Shown in pieces: positions 7,060-15,603 of a stretch of DNA of 64,000 nucleotides. Made by a program: the position numbers and the translations under genes. Positions within the stretch are counted from its first letter, which is position 1; each line of letters starts with the position of its first letter. Origin of the DNA: Corynebacterium jeikeium (GTDB taxonomy: Bacteria > Actinomycetota > Actinomycetes > Mycobacteriales > Mycobacteriaceae); contig CP033784.1 of the NCBI GenBank assembly GCA_003955985.1, positions 1,736,001-1,800,000 of the forward strand, written 5' to 3'. The notes beneath the pieces are model-generated. The model saw nothing but the letters and a program-made list of their open reading frames with translations, was not told where the DNA came from and made no database searches.

Positions 7060-9180
7060 ATGGGGTCGTCAAAAGATTCCAGCGCGAGGGCAATAGTTGA
7101 AAACCTCGGTGGACCCGGAAACATCACAAGCATGACGCACTGTGCGACGCGTCTGCGTTTTGAACTCGGTGATGTCTCCAAGATCAACGAGGACAAGATT
7201 GACAAGGTGCCGGGCGTACTCGGTGTCGTTCACCAGGGCGATAACCGCTACCAGGTCATCTGTGGCGGTGGCGTCGAATCGATGTACACGGCAATTAAGC
7301 ATCTACCGGAAATGAAGGGCGCCGGCGCAGTCGCCACTAAGTCCGACGCAGACGTTAAGGCAGAAGCTCGCTCGAAGGCACGCGGCAAGTACTCCTGGTT
7401 GGACAACTTCTTCGAGTACCTCTCCGATTCGTTCCGCCCAATCCTGGGCGTGCTGTTGGGCGCATCGCTGATTATCGCTATTGCCGCGGTTCTCGACGGT
7501 CTGAACATCGTCGACTTCCGCGCTGAGGATAAGTCCGCTACTTGGATCTTTGTTGACGCCATGTGGCGCAGCGTCTTCTACTTCCTGCCGATCATGGTCG
7601 CCTACAACGCAGCGAAGAAGCTGCGGGTAGATCCATGGCTGGGCGCAGCCATCATGGCTGCCCTAATGACGCCGGAGTTTATGAGTCTGCAGGATACCGA
7701 TCGCTTCTCGGACACCATCAAGACAGTCAACGAGGAACTCGGTACCGAAACTTTCACCGCCAACATCTTCGGCCTGCCAATGCAGCTCAATGACTACGGC
7801 GGACAGGTCTTTGTACCGCTGATCATGGTCGCCATTCTGGCAGTGGTCTACCACGGGTTGAAGAAAATCTTCCCGGAGAATGTCCAGATGGTCTTCGTAC
7901 CGTTTATCTCCATGCTGATCATGATTCCGCTGACGGCTTTCCTCATTGGCCCGCTGGGTATCTGGCTGGGTAACGGAATTGGCTCCGGCCTTGCATGGAT
8001 GAACTCGAACGCACCGTTTGTGTTCGCAATTCTCATCCCGATGCTCTACCCGTTCCTGGTACCGCTGGGTCTGCACTGGCCGCTGAATGCCTTGATGCTG
8101 GTCAATATCCAGACTCTCGGCTACGACTTCATCCAAGGCCCGATGGGTGCCTGGAACTTCGCCTGCTTCGGTGCAACTGCCGGTGTGCTGGTTCTTTCCA
8201 TGCGCGACCGCGACACACAGATGCGCCAGACGGCAACCGGTGCACTCGCCGCAGGTCTCTTCGGTGGTATCTCCGAGCCGTCCCTCTACGGTATTCACCT
8301 GCGCTTCAAGCGGATTTACCCGCGCATGCTGCTCGGCTGTTTCGCCGGCGGTCTGACTATCGCCATCCTGTCGGCTCCGTTCGGTGGTGTGACAACCAAC
8401 GCCTTCGTCTTCACCTCCCTCATCACCACTGTCGTGTTCAAACCGATGTGGGTCTACCTGATTTCCGTCGCCGTGGCATTCTTCGTCGCCATGTTCGCCA
8501 TCATTCTCACCGACTACCGCACGCCGGAAGAGAAGGCTGAGGCCGAGGCCGCACGCGCCGCAGAGCTTGACGACGAACCCAGCGACGCCACCCCACACGC
8601 TGCCACCAGTGGCTCCGATTCGGCTCCAGCTGAGGCTTCCGGTGACGCTGGTACCAACGCCGAGGCTGCCGCACCGGCTGCTGCGGCAGCTGGCGCCGGT
8701 GGTGTCGCAACTGCCGTTGATACCAAGCCTGTACAGGTGCAGGCCCCGGTTGCCGGTGAGGTTGTCAGCCTTGCTGAGGCCGGCGACGCGGTCTTTGCCT
8801 CCGGTGCTCTCGGTGACGGTGTCGGTATCAAGCCGACCAGTTCTACCGTGGTCGCACCCGTATCGGGCACGTTGATGACTGTGGCAAAGACCGGTCACGC
8901 CTTCGGTATTAAGACCGATGACGGTGTAGAGGTACTCGTCCACGTCGGTATCGACACGGTCAAGATGGCCGGTGAAGGCTTCGATGTCCAGGTTTCCAAG
9001 AAGCAGCACGTCGAGGCCGGCGATGTTCTTGCCGAAGTCGATTTCGACAAGGTCAAGGAAGCTGGCTACCCAACCACGACACTGATGACCATCACCAATA
9101 CCAAGAAGCTGACCAAGGTTTCCCCGGTCACCGGCATCTCCGTCCAAGCCGGCGACATGGTCATCGAAGTTCAGCCATAA
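7060..9180 (+). CDS. bglF: PTS beta-glucoside-type EIIBCA permease
   Basis: A 706-aa membrane permease of the glucose/glucoside PTS family, which phosphorylates its sugar during uptake. Domain order is IIB, IIC, IIA. The IIB phospho-Cys is residue 28 in SMTHCATRLRF. The IIC domain spans about 105-485 with around ten membrane segments and the GISEPSLYG loop. IIA has His613 (HAFGIKTDDG) and the active His628 (VLVHVGIDTV). An Ala/Glu/Asp-rich linker of about 60 residues joins IIC to IIA. AAGGAAGG precedes the ATG at 7060. The RAT-terminator in front and the antiterminator behind point to a beta-glucoside-like substrate, although sucrose or glucose cannot be excluded. The bglF symbol is by family similarity only. 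Confidence 0.88.
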   Translation: MGSSKDSSARAIVENLGGPGNITSMTHCATRLRFELGDVSKINEDKIDKVPGVLGVVHQGDNRYQVICGGGVESMYTAIKHLPEMKGAGAVATKSDADVKAEARSKARGKYSWLDNFFEYLSDSFRPILGVLLGASLIIAIAAVLDGLNIVDFRAEDKSATWIFVDAMWRSVFYFLPIMVAYNAAKKLRVDPWLGAAIMAALMTPEFMSLQDTDRFSDTIKTVNEELGTETFTANIFGLPMQLNDYGGQVFVPLIMVAILAVVYHGLKKIFPENVQMVFVPFISMLIMIPLTAFLIGPLGIWLGNGIGSGLAWMNSNAPFVFAILIPMLYPFLVPLGLHWPLNALMLVNIQTLGYDFIQGPMGAWNFACFGATAGVLVLSMRDRDTQMRQTATGALAAGLFGGISEPSLYGIHLRFKRIYPRMLLGCFAGGLTIAILSAPFGGVTTNAFVFTSLITTVVFKPMWVYLISVAVAFFVAMFAIILTDYRTPEEKAEAEAARAAELDDEPSDATPHAATSGSDSAPAEASGDAGTNAEAAAPAAAAAGAGGVATAVDTKPVQVQAPVAGEVVSLAEAGDAVFASGALGDGVGIKPTSSTVVAPVSGTLMTVAKTGHAFGIKTDDGVEVLVHVGIDTVKMAGEGFDVQVSKKQHVEAGDVLAEVDFDKVKEAGYPTTTLMTITNTKKLTKVSPVTGISVQAGDMVIEVQP

Positions 9181-9245
9181 TTGATTTCTAGAAGGCATAC
9201 CGGCCTGAAATCCCTCAACTTATGGAGGAGTTCACGGTTACCGAC

Positions 9246-10505
9246 ATGGAAATCCTGAGAGTATTCAATAACAACGTGGTCCTGGCCAAGGACGCGACCG
9301 GCGAGAAAATCATCACCGGCCGCGGCATTGGCTTCAAGGCCCGCCCGGGGCAGCCGGTTGATTCGAGCAAAGTTGTTCGCATCTTTGTCCCAGCGGAAGG
9401 CCGCGATCCGGACCATATTGCCACGATGCTCACAGAAATTCCGCTGGCTCACATGACTCTTGTGACCGATGCGGTAACCGCAGCCGGCCTGCCGGAATCG
9501 ATGACGAAGAACGCTTCCCTCCTTGTGGCGTTAGCCGATCACATTGGTTTCGCCATCATGAGGGCAGCTAACGGGCAGCGAGCAGATTACCCGCTGCTCG
9601 CGGAAGTCAGCCAACTTTATAGTGAAGAATACGCGCAGGCGCAGGCGATTTTGTCGCATATCAATCGCGCTCTCAATGACCGTCGTATAGCGCCATTACC
9701 CCGCTCAGAAGCGGTGGCGATTACGTTACACCTAGTCAATGCTGGTTTTTCTACGGGTGATTTGAGCTTCACCTACACCATGACGGGCGTCCTGCAGCAG
9801 CTGCTCACAATCATTGAAAGTGATTTTGGCATCACGCTGGAGCCAGAGACTGTCAATGTGGGGCGCTTCATCACACACCTGCGCTACCTGTTCGTCCGGA
9901 TTGCCAAGCATGAGCAGTTGAAAGATCACTCCTCCGCTATTGGCCAGGCCATCCGTGACTCCGCCCCAGAGGCGTTTCGCTGCGCACAGCGTATCTCCGC
10001 AGTCATTGAACTGCGTCTGGGGTCGGGGTTGACGGAAGACGAAGTTTCCTACCTCACCCTGCACATTGCACGCATTGTGCAGGCAGCGGCTGTATCTCCC
10101 ACCGCCTCCAGGGTTTCCCGGAGCGTGCGCGACGTTGATGCTAAGCAAGCACCAGCGGGCGGCGCACCCGCGGTGGGATGTACAGGCACTGTGCCTGAGT
10201 CAGAAAATTTCACATATTCGCCCCGAAAGGATTCAACCATGATTACTCGTACCGCTACCATCGGTTCCTCCGTAGGCCTGCACGCTCGCCCGGCTTCCCT
10301 GTTCACTCAGGCTGCTGCTGAGTACGACTACGACATTGTCATTTCCCTTGACGACGAAGAGGCCGATGCCGCCTCGATCCTGGAGGTCATGACCCTCGGC
10401 GCTAAGCACGGCGACGAAGTCACGCTGAGCTGCGAGGACGACTCCGCAGCTGCAGCTCTGGACGAGCTTGCAGCCATGCTCGAGCGCGACCTGGATGCCG
10501 AGTAA
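9246..10505 (+). CDS. BglG/LicT-type antiterminator fused in frame to HPr
   Basis: One open frame of 419 aa carries an RNA-binding CAT domain (residues 1-60, MEILRVFNNNVVLAKD), PRD1 (about 65-170, conserved His99 and His162), PRD2 (about 175-285, His211 and His273), an unstructured Ala/Pro/Gly-rich linker (about 285-331), and a complete HPr domain (332-419) with GLHARPA. There is no stop codon between regulator and HPr. CAT domains bind RAT RNA; PRDs are controlled by HPr and EII phosphorylation, so a fused HPr could act in cis. ATG 9246 fits the CAT-domain start; GGAGGAG at 9224-9230 is 15 bases away, rather far, and ATG 9222 is in frame but lacks its own site. HPr also has an internal start at 10239. 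Confidence 0.85.
   Translation: MEILRVFNNNVVLAKDATGEKIITGRGIGFKARPGQPVDSSKVVRIFVPAEGRDPDHIATMLTEIPLAHMTLVTDAVTAAGLPESMTKNASLLVALADHIGFAIMRAANGQRADYPLLAEVSQLYSEEYAQAQAILSHINRALNDRRIAPLPRSEAVAITLHLVNAGFSTGDLSFTYTMTGVLQQLLTIIESDFGITLEPETVNVGRFITHLRYLFVRIAKHEQLKDHSSAIGQAIRDSAPEAFRCAQRISAVIELRLGSGLTEDEVSYLTLHIARIVQAAAVSPTASRVSRSVRDVDAKQAPAGGAPAVGCTGTVPESENFTYSPRKDSTMITRTATIGSSVGLHARPASLFTQAAAEYDYDIVISLDDEEADAASILEVMTLGAKHGDEVTLSCEDDSAAAALDELAAMLERDLDAE
10239..10505 (+). CDS. ptsH: Phosphocarrier HPr, internal start within the fusion
   Basis: Read from ATG 10239, this is an 88-aa canonical HPr with the phosphorylation site His15 (SVGLHARPAS) and regulatory Ser46 (ADAASILEVM) at exactly the classical positions. 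GAAAGG at 10225-10230 lies nine bases before this ATG, a good ribosome site, so free HPr is likely made from the same mRNA that encodes the fusion. HPr accepts phosphate from enzyme I (encoded next) and passes it to EIIA domains. The residue numbering argues that this was once a separate ptsH gene whose upstream neighbour lost its stop. Confidence 0.85.
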   Translation: MITRTATIGSSVGLHARPASLFTQAAAEYDYDIVISLDDEEADAASILEVMTLGAKHGDEVTLSCEDDSAAAALDELAAMLERDLDAE

Positions 10506-10593
10506 GCCCAGCTAAAACACTCCTGGATAACACCACGGCACACCACGACCGACGAGTATCCCCGCAGAGGTCCCGAAAAGGAGATCGGAAGCA

Positions 10594-12285
10594 ATGAACG
10601 AGCAGCACACTGTCATCTATGGCATCGGTGTCTCGACCGGTACGGCCAGCGCTGAAGTAGTAAAGGTACTCCCCGCCCCGGGAGTTGATACTCAAGAACC
10701 GTCGTCGACCGATCCCGTCGCCGATGGTGAGCGCGTCCGCGCGGCGATGGCCAACGTCGCAGAGTCGCTGAAGAAGCAGGCTGAGCACTCCAGCCCGCAG
10801 GCACGCCCGATTCTGGAGGCCACTGCGCAACTGGCTTCCGATAGGGCGCTCGCCAGGGCCGTGGTGAAGAAACTCAAGGCAGGCTCCGGCATCACCCAGG
10901 CCGTTCACGATGCCGTTGAGGACTACGCGCAGCTCCTAACCAGTCTCGGTGGCTACATGGCTGAACGTGTCACCGACCTCTACGATGTTCGCGACCGCAC
11001 AATTTGCGAGCTGCGTGGCCTGCCAAAACCGGGCGTCCCGGATGTTTCCACCCCAACTATCCTGCTTGCCGACGATCTCGCGCCCGCTGAAACCGTGGGT
11101 CTTGACCCCGAGTTGGTCGTAGGCATTGCCACCGCTGGAGGCGGGCCGACCAGTCACACGGCTATCCTCGCAGCACAGCTGGGCATTCCAGCCGTCGTTA
11201 AGGCGAAGGGCATCATGGAACTCGAGGCCGGTACCTTCGTCGCCATTGACGGCGGCGCCGGTGAGGTAATTGCGAATCCGACCGCCGATGAGGTCGCCGC
11301 GTTGGAAGAGCGTGCTCGACGCCGGGAAGCAGCCCTGGCGCAGTCTGTGGGCGCAGGCAAGACCGCTGATGGGTACCCCGTGAATCTGCTGGCCAACATT
11401 GGTACGGCGGAAGATGGTGAGTCTGCAGCAGCGCAGGATAATGAGGGCACCGGCCTGTTCCGTACTGAGTTCCTTTTCCTCGACCGCGACAAGGCTCCGA
11501 GTTTGGAAGAACAAACGGAAACCTACACTCGTGTGCTGAAGGCATTCGGTGAGCGACGCGTGGTTGTGCGCACACTGGATGCGGGTGCGGATAAGCCGCT
11601 GAGCTTTGCCGACCTAGGCGAGGAAGAAAACCCGGCGCTGGGTCGCCGCGGACTGCGCCTGTCGCAGGCTCGGGAAGATTTGCTGGATACGCAGCTGGAT
11701 GCACTCGCCGCTGCGTTTGATGCCACCGGCCGCAAGGCTGACCTGCGGGTTATGGCTCCGATGATAGCAACGGTCGAAGAAACAAAGTGGTTTGCGGACA
11801 GGGCGCGTGAGCGTGGCCTGCCGAAGGTCGGCATCATGATTGAGGTCCCCGCAGCAGCAATTCGCGCGAAGCAGCTGCTGTCCATTGTGGACTTTGCCTC
11901 CATTGGTACTAACGACTTGTCGCAGTACACTATGGCGGCCGACCGCATGCAGGGGGCTCTGGCGGATCTGCTTTCTCCGTGGCAACCAGCGGTACTGCAA
12001 ATGATTAAGTCCGCATGCAAGGGCGGCAATGCTACCGGCAAGCCCATTAGTGTCTGCGGTGAAGCCGGCGGTGACCCGCTGCTGGCACTGGTCCTGGTGG
12101 GTCTCGGCGTGAGCTCGCTGTCCATGGCTTCCAAGAAGGTACCGGCCGTCCGCGCCGCTCTCCGCCTCCACGACCGCGCTACCTGCCAGCAGATGGCAGC
12201 GTACGCTGTCGATGCCGAGACTGCGGCCGATGCGAAGGCCGCAGTGACCGCGCTTGTGGATCCGAAGGTGAAGGATCTGCTGTAG
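10594..12285 (+). CDS. ptsI: PTS enzyme I (phosphoenolpyruvate-protein phosphotransferase)
   Basis: A 563-aa enzyme I, which transfers phosphate from PEP to HPr in the cytosol. The active His is residue 188 in GGGPTSHTAILA; PEP-binding motifs GLFRTEFLFLDRD, MIEVPAAAI and GTNDLSQYTMAADR follow, as does the C-terminal SVCGEAGGDP. Length matches the family (about 560-575). AAAAGGAGATC precedes the ATG. It is the last gene of the PTS operon, 88 bp after the antiterminator-HPr gene, so a general PTS enzyme appears to depend on a RAT-controlled promoter. A terminator follows. Confidence 0.95.
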   Translation: MNEQHTVIYGIGVSTGTASAEVVKVLPAPGVDTQEPSSTDPVADGERVRAAMANVAESLKKQAEHSSPQARPILEATAQLASDRALARAVVKKLKAGSGITQAVHDAVEDYAQLLTSLGGYMAERVTDLYDVRDRTICELRGLPKPGVPDVSTPTILLADDLAPAETVGLDPELVVGIATAGGGPTSHTAILAAQLGIPAVVKAKGIMELEAGTFVAIDGGAGEVIANPTADEVAALEERARRREAALAQSVGAGKTADGYPVNLLANIGTAEDGESAAAQDNEGTGLFRTEFLFLDRDKAPSLEEQTETYTRVLKAFGERRVVVRTLDAGADKPLSFADLGEEENPALGRRGLRLSQAREDLLDTQLDALAAAFDATGRKADLRVMAPMIATVEETKWFADRARERGLPKVGIMIEVPAAAIRAKQLLSIVDFASIGTNDLSQYTMAADRMQGALADLLSPWQPAVLQMIKSACKGGNATGKPISVCGEAGGDPLLALVLVGLGVSSLSMASKKVPAVRAALRLHDRATCQQMAAYAVDAETAADAKAAVTALVDPKVKDLL

Positions 12286-12303
12286 AGCGACGGAATTATT
12301 ACT

Positions 12304-12353
12304 GAGCCCGGCGCACACACGGTCAGCGTAAAAGTGTGTGCCAGGCTCTTTCT
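12304..12353 (+). terminator. Terminator after ptsI
   Basis: GAGCC and GCACACAC (12304-12320) pair with GTGTGTGC and GGCTC (12334-12348), with a T-rich tail. Confidence 0.85.
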
Positions 12354-12751
12354 TTATTGGCGCATCGATCGATCACGAGCAGCAAACTTTCTGGGAATTT
12401 TCTTGATTTTCCCTCTCTCGAACGCCCCATTAGGATAAATAGAGTGCCTTCGTCGGCACCACCAACGCCGTCGAAGCCCCTTAATAGTTCAAATAAAGAC
12501 GGCTCATACAAGCCGCAACTTAATTCACGCATCAGGCTCCACCCAGCCCGTGACAATTCACAATTTCACATTAAAGTGTCAGTTTTTCGGCATCGTGGCC
12601 TGTCATCTACATGGGCACACGAACTGCAATTGCGCTGCTGTAACGGGCGTTTGCGCCACCGCAGCACCAGCGACAACGGCGTCGCCACAGCAGCATGCAG
12701 CATCGCCCTTGACCTTACGGGCGACACTAATTTAGAAAGAACACAATTCTC
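12354..12751. other. Intergenic region upstream of brnQ
   Basis: No gene is supported in these 398 bp. A 10-codon frame at 12611-12643 reads MGTRTAIALL and is followed by GC-rich sequence with a small hairpin (TCGCCC at 12692-12697 with GGGCGA at 12719-12724). This could be an attenuation leader for branched-chain amino acid control, but there is no good ribosome site. Confidence 0.35.
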
Positions 12752-14155
12752 ATGACCAAGTCGAGCGGAGTGGAGTCCCCGAAGTCTTTCGCTTCCATAA
12801 TCGTTGTTACAGCGCTCATGCTGTTTTCGATGTTCTTCGGCGCGGGCAACCTCATCTTCCCGCCGAAGCTCGGAGTGGATTCCGGTACCAACTTTGGCCC
12901 CTCAATCACCGGCTTCCTGCTCACCGGTGTGGCGTTGCCAGTTCTGGCCATCATCGCCATCGCCATTTCAGGCAGCAATTTACGTGACCTAGCGTTCCGC
13001 GCGGGCCGCATCTTTTCCCTGAGCTTCCCGGTAATCGCATACCTTTCCATCGGTGCTTTCTACGCTCTGCCGCGTACCGGTGCCGTGTCATACGAAACCG
13101 GTGTCCAGCCGGTTTTCGGCAGTGATTCGCTGGCCGCCGCTGCGGCCTTCTACTTTGTTTTCTTCGGTATCGCCTTGGCATTGGCGTGGAATCCGAATGA
13201 AATTGTGTCCAAACTGGGCAAGATTCTCACCCCGGCTCTGCTGATTCTCTTGGTTGTATTGGTTGGAATGTCGGCATTCAAATTCGATGCCGCTCCGGCT
13301 GCGCCAATTGAAAAGTACTCCTCTACCCCATTTGCCTCCGGCCTAGTCGAGGGCTACCTCACCATGGACTCCATCGCCGGCCTTGCATTCGGCATCATTG
13401 TCATTTCTGCCCTCCGCGTCAGCGGTGTCCCAGAGGGCAAGCGTATGGTTCGCGGCACAATGATCTCAGGCCTGTTCGCCGGCATTTTGCTGGCCATCAT
13501 CTACTTGGGATTGGGCTATGTCGGCCAGGTGCTGCCGAATGCTGCCTCCTTCGATAACGGCTCGGGCATCCTCGCAGAGGCTTCCAAACAGGCCATGGGT
13601 CAGGGCGGTCAGATTGTCTTCGGTCTCATCGTTCTGCTGGCATGCATGACCACAGCCGTCGGTCTGATTGCCGCAACCAGTGAGTTCTTCAATCTGCTGC
13701 TTCCGGGTATCAGTTACAAGGCCTGGGCGATTGTCTTCACGGTCATGTCCTTCGTAATGGCAACACAGGGGCTGTCTCAGGTACTGGCGATTGCCGCGCC
13801 GATTATCACCTTTATTTACCCGCCGGCAATCACGCTGATTGCACTGACACTTCTCGACCCAGTCATTTCTTACTCCTTCAAGCTGTATTACACCTACCGC
13901 CTGGGCGTCTGGGTTGCCACCATCTGGTCGGGTATCTCAGTACTCTCCGGTTTGGGTGTCGGTGGTTCTGCTTTGGCGGACTTCCTTAGTCTCGTGCCTG
14001 GTCAGACCATCGAGTTCGGATGGTTCCTGCCGACTCTGGCAGCGGTGGTGATTGGTTACGCAATTGACGTCGTCACGCGAAAGCAGCGCGCAAACCGCCC
14101 GGCGAGTGTGCTTGCCGACGAGGCCGTTACAGAAGAGGTAGCCGAAAAGGCGTAA
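12752..14155 (+). CDS. brnQ: Branched-chain amino acid carrier BrnQ
   Basis: A 467-aa, 12-TM LIV carrier (LIVCS family) importing leucine, isoleucine and valine with Na+ or H+. The family N-terminus is clear: TALMLFSMFFGAGNLIFPPKLG, with NLIFPP the hallmark; SYKAW and TATSEFF-like segments also fit. AGAAAG precedes the ATG at 12752. A hydrophilic Arg/Glu-rich tail ends the protein. It is followed on the same strand by a DAACS symporter after 80 bp, forming a two-gene transporter group. Confidence 0.93.
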   Translation: MTKSSGVESPKSFASIIVVTALMLFSMFFGAGNLIFPPKLGVDSGTNFGPSITGFLLTGVALPVLAIIAIAISGSNLRDLAFRAGRIFSLSFPVIAYLSIGAFYALPRTGAVSYETGVQPVFGSDSLAAAAAFYFVFFGIALALAWNPNEIVSKLGKILTPALLILLVVLVGMSAFKFDAAPAAPIEKYSSTPFASGLVEGYLTMDSIAGLAFGIIVISALRVSGVPEGKRMVRGTMISGLFAGILLAIIYLGLGYVGQVLPNAASFDNGSGILAEASKQAMGQGGQIVFGLIVLLACMTTAVGLIAATSEFFNLLLPGISYKAWAIVFTVMSFVMATQGLSQVLAIAAPIITFIYPPAITLIALTLLDPVISYSFKLYYTYRLGVWVATIWSGISVLSGLGVGGSALADFLSLVPGQTIEFGWFLPTLAAVVIGYAIDVVTRKQRANRPASVLADEAVTEEVAEKA

Positions 14156-14235
14156 AACCACACCCGGTCATTTGCGTTGCTTAACGTAAATACCGCACGC
14201 TAGAGAAGTAAATTCCATCCGAACAAGGATTGACT

Positions 14236-15480
14236 ATGAGTACCCGAATGCGTTTTACGCAAACGCTCCTATTCCGCGTTATTGTCGCGATTATTCTGGG
14301 CATTGTCTGCAGCTTTTTCTTCCCGGAATGGCTGGCTCGAATTTTTGTCACTTTCAATGGCCTCTTTGGTAACTTTCTGGGCTTCTTTATTCCGGTGCTG
14401 ATTTTTGCCCTCATCACGCCGGCGATTGCCAGCCTGGGCCGTGGTGCCGGAAAGTGGTTGGGTATTACCACTGCTATTGCCTACGGCTCGACGGTGTTTT
14501 CGGGCCTATTGGCCTACGCCGCTACCCAGGGGCTCTACCCTTGGCTGCTCGGCGCTGATCAGGCCGGTGCATCGGTGGATATTGATGAGGGCGCGCTGGA
14601 GAGCTTCTTCAATGTAGAGATGCCACCGCCGTTTGACGTCATGACCGCCCTGCTACTGGCTTTCACGGTCGGTGTGGCGATGACCACCGTGAAGTCGGAC
14701 TCGCTCTACCGCGGTGCGACACAGCTGCGCGATGTGATTATGAAGATCATCTCGGCGTTTATCATCCCGCTGCTGCCGATTTACATCTTCGGCATGTTCC
14801 TGTCTATGGGCATGAACGGCAACCTGACCACGACGCTGTCGATGTTCTTCAAGGTGCTCGTTCTGGCAGTCATCGGCACCGTGCTTCTGTTGGCAATCCA
14901 GTTCTCCATCGCGGGTGCCATCGCTGGCCGCAGCCCGTGGCAATCCCTGAAGAACATGCTGCCGGCCTACGCCACCGCGCTCGGCACCTCGTCCTCGGCC
15001 GCCACCATTCCGGTGACTTACAAGGCCGCGCTGAAGAATGGTGTCTCGGAGAAGGTCGCTGGCTTTACCGTGCCGCTGTGCGCGACCATTCACCTGGCCG
15101 GTTCGATGATGAAGATCATCCTGTTCGCGTTTGCGGTGATGTTCATGGCGGACAAGCCGGTTTCGCCGGGTATGGCCATCGGCTTCATTCTCACTTTGGG
15201 TATCACCATGATTGCGGCTCCGGGCGTTCCGGGTGGCGCAATTATGGCCGCGGTCGGTGTGCTGCAGTCCATGCTCGGCTTCGATCAGGAGCAGGTCGCT
15301 TTGATGATTGCCGCCTACATCGCCATCGACTCCTTCGGTACCGCATGCAATGTCACTGGTGACGGCGCAATTGCCATGATCGTTAACCGCTTCGCCAAGG
15401 ATGACGTCGTCGACCGTTCCGAAGAGCTCAGCTTCGACGCTGAAGAGGCCAATTCCGTATCTTCCGCAGCCGAGGCCTGA
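14236..15480 (+). CDS. Dicarboxylate/amino acid:cation symporter (DAACS)
   Basis: A 414-aa membrane protein of the glutamate transporter fold (SstT/GltP class). The serine-rich re-entrant loop appears as ALGTSSSAATIPVTYK, the substrate-binding segment as AGFTVPLCATIHLAGS, and the second loop as ITMIAAPGVPGGAIMAA; TACNVTGDG near the end is also diagnostic. The SstT branch carries serine/threonine, which would fit thrC downstream, but specificity is not fixed by sequence. ATG 14236 is preferred over TTG 14230 because AAGGA at 14225 is well spaced. Confidence 0.88.
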   Translation: MSTRMRFTQTLLFRVIVAIILGIVCSFFFPEWLARIFVTFNGLFGNFLGFFIPVLIFALITPAIASLGRGAGKWLGITTAIAYGSTVFSGLLAYAATQGLYPWLLGADQAGASVDIDEGALESFFNVEMPPPFDVMTALLLAFTVGVAMTTVKSDSLYRGATQLRDVIMKIISAFIIPLLPIYIFGMFLSMGMNGNLTTTLSMFFKVLVLAVIGTVLLLAIQFSIAGAIAGRSPWQSLKNMLPAYATALGTSSSAATIPVTYKAALKNGVSEKVAGFTVPLCATIHLAGSMMKIILFAFAVMFMADKPVSPGMAIGFILTLGITMIAAPGVPGGAIMAAVGVLQSMLGFDQEQVALMIAAYIAIDSFGTACNVTGDGAIAMIVNRFAKDDVVDRSEELSFDAEEANSVSSAAEA

Positions 15481-15529
15481 CTGGCTTCAGTGCATATGTA
15501 AAAATTAAAGAAAACATCCACCGGTCAAC

Positions 15530-15576
15530 CCCGTCGCAATCTTTCACAAGGCCTTCTTATAGGCCGATGCGGCGGG
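15530..15576 (+). promoter_or_regulatory. Hairpin in leader of thrC
   Basis: CCCGTCGCA (15530-15538) can pair with TGCGGCGGG (15568-15576) with one G-U pair, and AGGCC-like repeats inside give a second small stem. There is no T tail, so it is not a standard terminator. It ends 27 bp before the TTG start and may affect thrC translation or mark the end of the upstream transcript. Confidence 0.35.
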
Positions 15577-15603
15577 TGTTGGCATACATGTAAGGGGCCC
15601 GCC

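Noticed and set aside
7663..9198. 511-codon minus-strand open frame
   Set aside because: Antisense to the EIIBCA gene with low-complexity Gly/Asp/His composition.
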